64,000 nucleotides of DNA from Mucilaginibacter sp. CSA2-8R. GTDB taxonomy: Bacteria > Bacteroidota > Bacteroidia > Sphingobacteriales > Sphingobacteriaceae. Positions 54,692-63,123 of the stretch are shown in pieces. The notes below the pieces were generated by a model. The model was given only the letters and a program-made list of their open reading frames with translations. It did not search any database and was not told the origin of the DNA. Both the position numbers and the translations under genes were made by a program. Within the stretch, counting starts at the first letter, position 1; every line of letters begins with the position of its first letter. Location of the stretch: the NCBI RefSeq assembly GCF_038806765.1, contig NZ_CP152389.1, forward strand, positions 4,526,001 to 4,590,000, in the 5' to 3' direction.

Positions 54692-56347
54692 TTACAGCGA
54701 CACACCACGTTTCCACGGGATGAAGTCGTCTTGCCCATGGCGCACGGCACAAACTTCCACTTCGCCGCTGGCCACTTTAACTACGTAATCTAAAATACGT
54801 TCGCCGGCTTGTTCAATAGTTTCCTCACCTTCAATAATGGTACCTGTATTTAAGTCGATGATATCGCTCATTTTGTTGTACAGGTTAGTATTGGTAGCAA
54901 TTTTAACTACGGGTGCAATTGGGTTACCTGTTGGCGTACCCAAGCCTGTGGTAAATAACACCACGTTGGCGCCCGAACCTACCTCGGCTGTGGTACTTTC
55001 CACATCGTTACCAGGAGTACATAGCAGATTTAAACCGGGCTGTACTACTTTTTCGGGATAATCCAATACATCAACCACCGGCGATGTACCGCCTTTTTTA
55101 GCAGCACCTGCCGATTTAATGGCATCCGTAATTAAACCGTCTTTAATATTACCCGGCGAAGGGTTCATATCAAAGCCCGATCCGGCTTCTTCGGCACGCT
55201 GGGCATAGGTACGCACCAGGCTTACAAAGCGGTCGGCGTCTTCTTCCTGCACACAACGGTCGATTAAATTCTGTTCAACACCGCATAGTTCCGGAAACTC
55301 GGCTAAGATAACCGAACCACCCAAAGCAACCAGCAAATCCGAGGTGTAACCGATAGCTGGATTGGCCGAAATACCCGAAAAACCATCAGACCCACCGCAC
55401 TCTAAGCCAATGGTAATTTTACTTAATGGTGCAGGCTGACGGGTAGCCTCATTAGCCTGAATTAAACCAGCCAGCGTTTTACGCAAGGCCTGCTCAATCA
55501 TATCCGACTCTTTGCCTATGGTTTGCTGATCAAGTATATATAATGGTTTGCTAAAATTAGGCGAGCGCTTTTCGATCTCGCGCTGTAAAATACTTACCTG
55601 CGCGTTTTGGCAGCCTAAACTTAATACTGTTGCACCGGCAACGTTAGGGTGCGTAATATAACCGGCCAATAAACCACAAAGGGTTTCGGCGTCCTGACGG
55701 ACACCGCCGCAACCACCAGTATGAGTTAAAAACTTAATACCATCTACATTCGGAAAAACCTTGCTCTCGCGGCTTGTGGCATCAGCAGCATCAATCTCTG
55801 TATAAAGCACCTCGTCAATGCTTCCACCCGATTTAACTTTATTAATCAAATGTTGCGCCTTGGTTTCGTACGTTTTTTTACGACCGTAACCTAAAGGTTT
55901 AACTAAAGCATCCTGCAACACTTCCAAGTTGCGGTTTTCGCAAAACACCATAGGTATAACCAGCCAATAGTTAGCAGTGCCTACACTGCCATCTGCGCGG
56001 TGGTAACCGTTAAAGGTACGGCTTTGCCATGCGCTAACGTCCGGCTGCTGCCAGTTGGCAGCATGCTTGCTTTCGGTTAAATTACTGTTGGCGGCATGGC
56101 GAATGTTACTGGTGGTTATTACGCCACCCGATTTTATTTCGTATTGCGCCTTGCCTACCAGCACACCATACATAATAATATCATCGTCAGCCTTAATATC
56201 ATGTATAGCCACCTTATGTTTTGCCGGTATCAGATCAATAGTGGTAAAAGTATCGGCTCCGTAAGTGATTTCCTGGCCTACCGGTAAATCAACTAAAGCA
56301 ACCAGAACATTATCATTTGGATGGATTTTCAATATGGTCTGTTTCAT
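54692..56347 (-). CDS. uxaA: Altronate dehydratase (UxaA)
   Basis: 551 residues: an N-terminal SAF-type domain (about 1-95) and the altronate dehydratase C-terminal domain with GGCGGVRQDAETLCGLLAGYI, LSLGCQNAQV, GLECGGSDGFSGISANPAIG and GSGANVVLFTTGLGTPTGNP. UxaA dehydrates D-altronate to 2-keto-3-deoxygluconate in galacturonate breakdown. It is the last gene of the pectin operon, 14 bp after uxaB. Confidence 0.95.
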   Translation of the reverse strand: MKQTILKIHPNDNVLVALVDLPVGQEITYGADTFTTIDLIPAKHKVAIHDIKADDDIIMYGVLVGKAQYEIKSGGVITTSNIRHAANSNLTESKHAANWQQPDVSAWQSRTFNGYHRADGSVGTANYWLVIPMVFCENRNLEVLQDALVKPLGYGRKKTYETKAQHLINKVKSGGSIDEVLYTEIDAADATSRESKVFPNVDGIKFLTHTGGCGGVRQDAETLCGLLAGYITHPNVAGATVLSLGCQNAQVSILQREIEKRSPNFSKPLYILDQQTIGKESDMIEQALRKTLAGLIQANEATRQPAPLSKITIGLECGGSDGFSGISANPAIGYTSDLLVALGGSVILAEFPELCGVEQNLIDRCVQEEDADRFVSLVRTYAQRAEEAGSGFDMNPSPGNIKDGLITDAIKSAGAAKKGGTSPVVDVLDYPEKVVQPGLNLLCTPGNDVESTTAEVGSGANVVLFTTGLGTPTGNPIAPVVKIATNTNLYNKMSDIIDLNTGTIIEGEETIEQAGERILDYVVKVASGEVEVCAVRHGQDDFIPWKRGVSL

Positions 56348-56361
56348 CAGTATTATTCCTT

Positions 56362-57867
56362 TTAAACTGTAGTTTCCTTTAACAAAATAGCATGTGTACC
56401 TTCTTCAGTAATTTGCTGCAAATGATGTAATACCGCAGCTTCAAAACCCGGCAGTTGCGTTAAGTCGGCCTCCCATAAAGTTTTATTACTTAATAAAGCA
56501 TTTACTACCCCTGGTAACTCCTGCATTTTCCATGCCTCACTAAATACATCTGCCTGGCTGTCAGTTATGGCATACTCTTTACCATTGTTTTTGCCGACAT
56601 ATTTACCGTCTTCACTTTTTTCTGATTTCATGAACCTGATAAAGGCCGCAAATCCCAGTGCAAAATAATGAGGTACAAAATTATGCAACTTATAATGATT
56701 TAACAGCAACGGGATAGTACGCATTTTTATTTTGGATGAGTACTGCGCCGAAATACTGATCCACTGGTGCTCGATGGATGGGTTGCGGAAACGGTCTAAC
56801 ACCTTACCGGCAAAATCGGCAGCGGCGCTATAGTCTACTTCGTAAGGTATGGCAGGCGCAATTTCTTTCAGCATCAGCTGGTTAATGAAATTGGCAAACG
56901 ATTCATCTTCCATCGCTTCGCTTACCGTTTTAAAGCCCGACAAAAATGCCACTGCACAGCTTAAGGTATGCGTGCCGTTAAGCAGGCGGAGCTTTAGCTC
57001 CCTGAACATTTCGATGTTGGGTACAATGACTACGCCTTCATCTACCTGCGCAAAACTAAGTACATCTTTCACCTGCAGGTTGCCTTCAATAGCCCAAAGC
57101 GAATATACTTCTGATACAACGCGTAAATCATCCTCATAACCGCAGCTTTCTTCCATTGCACTGGCCAGTTCGGGTTGTGGTTTGCCGGGCACAATGCGGT
57201 CTACTAGTGAGTTGCAAAAGTGGTTATGCTCTTCCAGCCAGTCCATAAAAGCGGGCTCCAACTTGTTCAGATGGGCCAGTTCCAGCACTATAGCCTCCAG
57301 TTTTTTGCCGTTATCTACAATCAGTTCGGTAGGTACAATCACCAAACCACTGTCGGCACTGCCCTTAAACGCCTCAAAACGTTTGTACAAAACGGCCAAC
57401 AATTTACCAGGAAAGGATACCGGCGGATTTTTACGAATATCATCCTGCACCAGTTGTATGCCTACTTCGGTAGTGTTAGATATCACCACTTTTAAGTCAG
57501 GGCTTTTAGCAACATTCAGGATAGCGTCCCAATCACCGCCGGCGGCCAGCACACGGCTTACGGCCGAACATACGATTTGCTCGTTAACCTCTGTACCTTT
57601 GTCAATACCTTTAATATACAAAGTATACAAACTATCCTGGCGGTCAAACTCAGTGGCCGAACCTGTATCGGTTGATTTTACGACAACCACACGCCCATTA
57701 AATATGCCGGCACGGTTAGCTTTATCAATGTAGTAATCGGGCAGGGCACGCAGCAATACGCCGGTACCAAACTGCAATACTTTTTCGGGTAGCTCAAACA
57801 CCTTTGCATCAGGCACCACCACGTCAGGCAGATCTATCTTACTTAAATTATATCGGGAGAGTCTCAT
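56362..57867 (-). CDS. uxaB: Tagaturonate reductase (UxaB)
   Basis: 501 residues of the mannitol dehydrogenase superfamily. The nucleotide-binding N-terminus (VLQFGTGVLLRALPDYYIDKAN) is followed by NNTEVG-like NTTEVGIQLV, the conserved LRLLNGTHTLSCAVAFLSGF and a long helical C-terminus. It reduces tagaturonate to altronate. The product order (uxaB, uxaA) and pectin enzymes upstream support a galacturonate route. It lies 10 bp from the PL10 gene. The isomerase UxaC is not seen here. Confidence 0.93.
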   Translation of the reverse strand: MRLSRYNLSKIDLPDVVVPDAKVFELPEKVLQFGTGVLLRALPDYYIDKANRAGIFNGRVVVVKSTDTGSATEFDRQDSLYTLYIKGIDKGTEVNEQIVCSAVSRVLAAGGDWDAILNVAKSPDLKVVISNTTEVGIQLVQDDIRKNPPVSFPGKLLAVLYKRFEAFKGSADSGLVIVPTELIVDNGKKLEAIVLELAHLNKLEPAFMDWLEEHNHFCNSLVDRIVPGKPQPELASAMEESCGYEDDLRVVSEVYSLWAIEGNLQVKDVLSFAQVDEGVVIVPNIEMFRELKLRLLNGTHTLSCAVAFLSGFKTVSEAMEDESFANFINQLMLKEIAPAIPYEVDYSAAADFAGKVLDRFRNPSIEHQWISISAQYSSKIKMRTIPLLLNHYKLHNFVPHYFALGFAAFIRFMKSEKSEDGKYVGKNNGKEYAITDSQADVFSEAWKMQELPGVVNALLSNKTLWEADLTQLPGFEAAVLHHLQQITEEGTHAILLKETTV

Positions 57868-57877
57868 ATGCTATCAA

Positions 57878-58915
57878 TCAATTTACATTATTTTTTTTGG
57901 CCCAGGCAAAATACTGCTTACTCAATATTTTGGCAGGCCACACCCCATACCAGGCATAACCGGCACGACGCTCATTTTCTATCTCGGTAATATTATATTT
58001 TTTTTGACTATCGCGGCCCGAAAAAAAAGGCTTATTGGTGCCAATCTCGTAATACCTTGCCCAAATAGTTGAATTTGGGTCGGCTACCAAAACCGCATCT
58101 TTTTTAGTGGGCTGACTATTATTTGTGATATGATCAAATCGATATCCGGTAATTTTCACAGTATCAAACCAGGCAACAGCATTACTTACGGCAGCTTTAA
58201 TATCGGCAGAGGGCGACGGCAAGCGCATTAAGAATTCCACAATAGCAGCCGACTCGGACGTAGCTAAACCTACCAGTTCAAACTTACGTGCCATTACTGG
58301 CTGCAGCGTACGGTGATCATATTGCTGGTTCCAGGCGGTGAGCTTACCGTTTACTTTAATCTGCGTTTTTAAAATGCAGTCAATCCCACGTTTAACTGCA
58401 TCTGTAGCCGGAGCTACCAGTGCCTGGTCAACCACCTCAAAGCCTTTGGTACGGTTGGCTACGTTATACAACAGGTTCATTACGTTAATCATGGCGTTAT
58501 CGTTAAACGTAATTTGCCCCCGGTATAGGCTGCTGTCGGGGTAATACTGTGGCCAGCCCCCGTTGGCATACTGGGCTTTCAGTAAATACCGGATGCCTTT
58601 CTCGGCTGATTGCAGGTAAGCTTTATTATTGGTTTGCGGATAAGCGTTAATCAGGTAATTAATTTCTTTAAAAGTGGCGTTATTATCAATGGTAGCATCA
58701 ATACGGCCGGCATCTTTTAGGGTAGATGCTTTTTGCGCATCGGTAAGTGTTTTATTATAATCGACTTTTACTTCGCCAACTGCTTTGGGCCACCCACCCA
58801 CACTGCGCTGATAGAGTAACATGTTTTCGGCTACTGCGTCGGTAGTTTGCGCCTCGGCTGTTCGGTAAAATCCTAAACCAGCCATCAGTAGCATAATAAA
58901 TAATTTCGGGCGCAT
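57878..58915 (-). CDS. PL10 pectate lyase, secreted
   Basis: ATG at 58915, four codons inside a TTG, giving 345 residues with a signal peptide ending in TAEAQ. Family PL10 features: YQRSVGGWPKAVGEV, RIDATIDNNATFKEINYLI, GGWPQYYPDSSLYRGQITFNDNAMINVMNLLYNVA and the C-terminal SRDGIKK-like block GRDSQKKYNITEIENERRAGYAWYG. It cuts polygalacturonate by beta-elimination. It has no extra binding domain. Confidence 0.92.
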   Translation of the reverse strand: MRPKLFIMLLMAGLGFYRTAEAQTTDAVAENMLLYQRSVGGWPKAVGEVKVDYNKTLTDAQKASTLKDAGRIDATIDNNATFKEINYLINAYPQTNNKAYLQSAEKGIRYLLKAQYANGGWPQYYPDSSLYRGQITFNDNAMINVMNLLYNVANRTKGFEVVDQALVAPATDAVKRGIDCILKTQIKVNGKLTAWNQQYDHRTLQPVMARKFELVGLATSESAAIVEFLMRLPSPSADIKAAVSNAVAWFDTVKITGYRFDHITNNSQPTKKDAVLVADPNSTIWARYYEIGTNKPFFSGRDSQKKYNITEIENERRAGYAWYGVWPAKILSKQYFAWAKKNNVN

Positions 58916-58932
58916 TGTGTTTTTCAATTAGC

Positions 58933-59967
58933 TTAGTTTAATAACGGATTCCATTGCTTATCAAGTGCCCATAGCGCAGTTATGTTCTTAGCTGTTGGTG
59001 CGCCCACGGCGCTGCTTAAATTATTGGCAAACCATGTATAATCACCGCCGGTTCGGTGGCAGTTGTAATAGTAAACCCGCTCGCCCCATTGTACACCGGT
59101 TGAACTTGCCGCTTTAAATATCGGCGCATTGGCCAAGTTACTGTCAAAGGTACAGTTAATGAGATAAAATTGCGACTCGCGGTGATAGCGGCCCAGTTTA
59201 AAGCCTTGGTCACCCTCAAATTTACAGTTAACTAATACCGTTTTCTGATTGATATTGCCAGAACCATCATGCCAGATGGCGGCTTCTTTGCTATGGCATA
59301 TAAATGTGCAGTTTTCGGCATAGGCCCAGCCACGCGGGCAATAAAAATCAACACCGCCCTCCAGAGTGCAATCCTTAAAATAAAATAAGCCCGAAGCACT
59401 GTTCCAAGGGCTTACCGTATCGCCGCCCAAAGCACGGAACGTACAATTCAAAATTTTTAAGCGGGTAGTTTGAAAAGAGCGTAAAGCCATCTGGTGACCT
59501 GTTACACTTACTGTTTTGGTTGATGCCGGCTCAGTGCCTGCCTGGCAATTAATGGTAGTATCCTTACGGTGATGAAAACCATAACCGTTGATTACCGACA
59601 AATTTTGCAAGGTAATATCACTGCCGCGCAAATTTAGCGTAGCTACGCCCCAATCATCAGCATTGCCCTGGCAGCGCCAGACGTCGCGGGCAATATCCTG
59701 GGTAATGATGACGCCTTTCTCGCTTTCGCCTTTTAAAACCAAATGATTTTTGGTGATAAAAAGCTTTTCGTTATAGGTGCCATTTTTAATTAGGATTACA
59801 CGATCGGCCGTAGCATAATCGGGCAGACTATTGATAGCGGCTTGTATAGATTTAAAAGATCCGTTACCTCTGGCATCAACCACCAAAGGAATATTTTTTT
59901 TGGATTGAGCCATGAGCCCAACCCAATTAAATATCATCAAACCCCAAATCCACAAAAGCCGCTTCAT
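58933..59967 (-). CDS. CE8 pectinesterase-like protein with altered pocket
   Basis: 344 residues, with a signal peptide (LLWIWGLMIFNWVGLMAQS). The CE8 beta-helix is visible (VVDARGNGSFKSIQAAINSLP, then IKNGTYNEKLFITKNHLVLKGE). Catalytic Asp183 sits in GGDTV, where the usual QDT has Gly182 in place of Gln; the second Asp is in GGVDFYCPRGWAYAENC and the Arg in KLGRYHR. The loss of the Gln that normally helps the oxyanion hole makes activity on methyl-ester pectin uncertain. It lies 4 bp from the GH105 gene and 17 bp from PL10. Confidence 0.85.
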   Translation of the reverse strand: MKRLLWIWGLMIFNWVGLMAQSKKNIPLVVDARGNGSFKSIQAAINSLPDYATADRVILIKNGTYNEKLFITKNHLVLKGESEKGVIITQDIARDVWRCQGNADDWGVATLNLRGSDITLQNLSVINGYGFHHRKDTTINCQAGTEPASTKTVSVTGHQMALRSFQTTRLKILNCTFRALGGDTVSPWNSASGLFYFKDCTLEGGVDFYCPRGWAYAENCTFICHSKEAAIWHDGSGNINQKTVLVNCKFEGDQGFKLGRYHRESQFYLINCTFDSNLANAPIFKAASSTGVQWGERVYYYNCHRTGGDYTWFANNLSSAVGAPTAKNITALWALDKQWNPLLN

Positions 59968-59970
59968 TGT

Positions 59971-61890
59971 TTACTTTGCCGGAATTTGCTTGGTTAACCA
60001 GCTAACCACATCGTTAGCTGCCTTAAAATTCTCGAATTCGGCAGGCAACTTACGGCCGTCCAAGTATTCGTTGTAAAACCATGGATCGCCCACGGCCAGC
60101 ACTACCCCCTTACCATACTTGGCCATCGCTACCGCTACCTCGCCTTTTTGGTTTAGCACCGATTGCCCCGGGGGCGTTAATGCAAACGTACTGATCTCTT
60201 TAATATAAATCTTTTTAGCCGTTTTAAATACCGGGTTATTAGCCGGTATAGCTACCGCTCCCTGCTCAAACTGGGCGCCCTGCACATGGTTAATGCTGTT
60301 TTCTTTAAACGTGAGGCCAAATTTGCTCATCAATGTATTGAAGTGCTTAAACTCAGCGTTGCCCGTATCATTATGTAAAACCAGTAATACGCCGCCTTGC
60401 TTTACCCAGTCGGTAATAGCCGTAACATGAGCCGGCTCCATATATTTGGCATTTGGGTTCTCTTTCGGAATATCCGGGTCTACAATGACATAAACCGAAG
60501 CCGGTTTTAAATTGGCTGCCGTAGGTGCCTGGTATAGCGTACCTAAGTTTAAGCCATAATTATTAAAAATGTGGCCGAATAAAGAAAAGCCGTTGTTATC
60601 CCACTCTTCCCATTTATAATGGTAAGGCAACAATGTTCCGGTAATATCTTTTTTGCGCTCATCGTTAAAATAGCTGTCCAAAACCACGTTTCTATCACGA
60701 CCTGCTGATAAGTTGGCTAAGCGCTCCATCTCTACACTGGCTTGTATAAAGGCGCCCACACCTTTGGCATCATTCGTTACTACCTTTTCGCTCAAGTAAT
60801 AGGCATAGCTGCCGTCGCGGTAAGGGTTACCGCCTAAACCAGCCACGCTCACCGTACCGTTTAAATTAATCTGACCGTTAGCATCGGTGCTAATGAACTG
60901 CTTAATAATACCGTTAAACCCTGTTTGGGCCACCGCTTTAAAATATTGCGGCAAATTATGCTGACGCACACCTTTAGCTAAAGCATATACAAACATGCAC
61001 GATGCTGAAGATTCGAGATAGTTACCTTTCTCTGCCCCCTTATCCAGCACCTGGTACCAAACACCGGATTTTTTATCCTGGTATTTAGCTACGGCTGTAG
61101 CATAGCGGTTAAGAATTACCAGCAGTTCGGCACGTTTAGGGTGATTTACCGGCATCTGGTCTAACACATCAACCAGGGCCATCCCAAACCAGCCCATCGC
61201 ACGTCCCCAAAAGTTTGGCGAAAGGCCTGTTTCTTTATTAGCCCAACGCTCTTGTTTACTCTGATCCCAGGCGTGGTATAGTAACCCGGTTTTAGGGTCG
61301 CGGGCATGGCGCTCCATCAGTATAAACTGGCGGGCAATATCGTTAAAGGCTGTATCTTCATGAAAAGTGCTGGCATACTCTGCGTAAAACGGTTCGCCCA
61401 TGTACAAACCATCCAGCCACATTTGGTTGGGATAACGTTTTTTGTGCCAGAAACCGCCCTCGGGTATACGTGGCTGCTTGCTTAACTGCGTGCGCAATGT
61501 ACTGGCCGCTTTAAAATATTTTTCGTTGTTGAGTACCTTGTACAACATCAATACGGTGCGGCCATCCAATATATTGTCAATATTGTAATCCTCCATTTTG
61601 TAGCTGCGAATGCTACCATCTGGCATTACATATTTATCAACCGTATTTTGTAAAAACTGGAAATATTTCTTCTCGCCGGTTTGCAGCCAAACGTTTTCAA
61701 TGCCTTTCCATACCACTCCCTGCTCGTAGGTCCAGTGGCCGGTAGTTACCGTATCGCTCCATTTGGTCATAGCAGTTTGTGCCATGCGTTGAGACCACGG
61801 CTGGGTTTGCGCCTGTGCTACAGCAGCACCGGTACCCAACAGTACACAACAAGCCAAAATACTTCTCTTAAAAAGTTCCTTATATCTCAT
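59971..61890 (-). CDS. GH105 unsaturated rhamnogalacturonyl hydrolase with C-terminal DUF4350-like domain
   Basis: 639 residues with an N-terminal signal peptide (ACCVLLGTGAAVAQAQ). Residues about 25-430 are a GH105/GH88 barrel, with the catalytic Asp in QMWLDGLYMGEPFYAEYA and the conserved FWGRAMGWFGMALVDVLDQM. Residues from about 440 form a second domain (VYVIVDPDIPKENPNAKYMEP, then VKQGGVLLVLHNDTGNAEF) resembling DUF4350. It removes unsaturated galacturonyl units made by pectate or rhamnogalacturonan lyases. The role of the tail is unknown. An AT-rich gap with two palindromes precedes it. Confidence 0.9.
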   Translation of the reverse strand: MRYKELFKRSILACCVLLGTGAAVAQAQTQPWSQRMAQTAMTKWSDTVTTGHWTYEQGVVWKGIENVWLQTGEKKYFQFLQNTVDKYVMPDGSIRSYKMEDYNIDNILDGRTVLMLYKVLNNEKYFKAASTLRTQLSKQPRIPEGGFWHKKRYPNQMWLDGLYMGEPFYAEYASTFHEDTAFNDIARQFILMERHARDPKTGLLYHAWDQSKQERWANKETGLSPNFWGRAMGWFGMALVDVLDQMPVNHPKRAELLVILNRYATAVAKYQDKKSGVWYQVLDKGAEKGNYLESSASCMFVYALAKGVRQHNLPQYFKAVAQTGFNGIIKQFISTDANGQINLNGTVSVAGLGGNPYRDGSYAYYLSEKVVTNDAKGVGAFIQASVEMERLANLSAGRDRNVVLDSYFNDERKKDITGTLLPYHYKWEEWDNNGFSLFGHIFNNYGLNLGTLYQAPTAANLKPASVYVIVDPDIPKENPNAKYMEPAHVTAITDWVKQGGVLLVLHNDTGNAEFKHFNTLMSKFGLTFKENSINHVQGAQFEQGAVAIPANNPVFKTAKKIYIKEISTFALTPPGQSVLNQKGEVAVAMAKYGKGVVLAVGDPWFYNEYLDGRKLPAEFENFKAANDVVSWLTKQIPAK

Positions 61891-61948
61891 AAGATTGTTT
61901 TAAATAGTTGCGGTAAGACTGTAAAAACTTACCCAAGGTTTATAGTTA

Positions 61949-61983
61949 TGTACCGGTTACACTAAGCACAGGTACAATTGTAC
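61949..61983. promoter_or_regulatory. Two palindromes upstream of the GH105 operon
   Basis: TGTACCGGTTACA (61949-61961) is an imperfect palindrome with a CCGG centre, like LacI-family operators (TGTAACCGGTTACA-type). GTACAATTGTAC (61972-61983) is a perfect 12-bp palindrome. Both lie within 95 bp upstream of the GH105 start, in a 216-bp gap that splits the pectin gene cluster. Confidence 0.45.
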
Positions 61984-62106
61984 TTACATTTTAAAGATTT
62001 TATACCCCTACTGCCCCTAAAAATTTATGCAAACGTTCCCAAAGAAAATAAAAGCTTCGGCTCATCGCCTGCATAATAATCCGGTCATCAAAGCCTGCTA
62101 AAATCA

Positions 62107-63114
62107 TTACTCGGTGCTGCCCGGTTGCCAGTTATCTTTACCAGCCAATACATTTTTTACAGTGTATTGCCTGGCTTCGCGTGCTGTTAACTGCTTAGAC
62201 CAGCTTACCCGTTCGCCGGTTTTTGCACCCGGCCCGAAATTTTGATATTCGGCGTAATAAGTTGTTTTTTCTTTATCCGGAAACATCGCATCACCCTTCC
62301 ATGGGTTCCAACCTTGCGGAACAATGTGACTACCCATTTCGGTATTGATAAATACCGTTTTGGCATAGGGCCGCCACGGTCGGCCTAAAAACACTTTATT
62401 GGCGGCGCTGTCAGTAATCAGTTTACAGTTGAGCAATACAAACCCAAAAGCCTGCCCTTGCGGTGTTGCCGCTGCTGTAATGTAAGAATTAAGCAAACTT
62501 TTAATCGTGCAGCGATTAAATACTACAGTAGCTTCTCCAAACAAAAAATCAGTTGTGCCTTCCATATAACAGTCTTCGTACAACTGGCGACTGTTACCAG
62601 TAGCCGCATACAGCGTATCCTGGTTGCCTAATAAACGGCATTTTCTAATCACACAACGATCTCCCTCTACATGCAAGGCAACGGCCTGTCCTACGCGTCC
62701 GGCTGCATTTTCAATAGTAAGATTTTCGGCCATGAAATCATTACCCTGTACCAGTAACGTGTATGAGGTGTAAGTGCTCATTTTAGCATTACCAAAGGCG
62801 TCCTTTCCACCCGGAACCGCCTTGCCCGAATAATCGCTGTTGGTGATGATGGTATTTTCGGCACTCTCGCCAATTAATGAAATTTTGGTTTTCCAGCTCG
62901 GAATCACCAGTTTTTCATGGTAGATGCCTTTTTTAATGTGGATGGTTACCCGCCACTGCCCTAAATCACGCACCGCGTTCACCGCTTCCTGTATGGTTTT
63001 GTAATTGCCGCTGCCATCCTGTGCTACGGTAAGTTCTTTGGGCCGGACCGCTTCCTGGGCAAACAGGCACCCTGAAAGCAACAGGCCGACAATAAACAAG
63101 CAAAGCGTTTTCAT
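62107..63114 (-). CDS. CE8 pectinesterase, secreted
   Basis: 335 residues with a signal peptide (LCLFIVGLLLSGCLFAQEA). Complete CE8 motifs: KTIQEAVNAVRD, GVGQAVALHVEGD-type segment GRVGQAVALHVEGDRCV, LGNQDTLYAATGNSRQLYEDCYMEGTTDFLFGEATVVF and KVFLGRPWRPYAKTVF. It removes methyl esters from homogalacturonan so that lyase and polygalacturonase can act. Unlike the other CE8 in this operon, it keeps QDT, DF and LGRPW. It starts 9 bp after the GH28 gene end. Confidence 0.93.
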   Translation of the reverse strand: MKTLCLFIVGLLLSGCLFAQEAVRPKELTVAQDGSGNYKTIQEAVNAVRDLGQWRVTIHIKKGIYHEKLVIPSWKTKISLIGESAENTIITNSDYSGKAVPGGKDAFGNAKMSTYTSYTLLVQGNDFMAENLTIENAAGRVGQAVALHVEGDRCVIRKCRLLGNQDTLYAATGNSRQLYEDCYMEGTTDFLFGEATVVFNRCTIKSLLNSYITAAATPQGQAFGFVLLNCKLITDSAANKVFLGRPWRPYAKTVFINTEMGSHIVPQGWNPWKGDAMFPDKEKTTYYAEYQNFGPGAKTGERVSWSKQLTAREARQYTVKNVLAGKDNWQPGSTE

Positions 63115-63123
63115 ACAGCTAAT

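Noticed and set aside
57182-57733. A 183-codon open frame antisense to uxaB
   Set aside because: It lies wholly within the uxaB gene on the other strand, has no ribosome site or recognisable domain, and reflects codon bias of the real gene.
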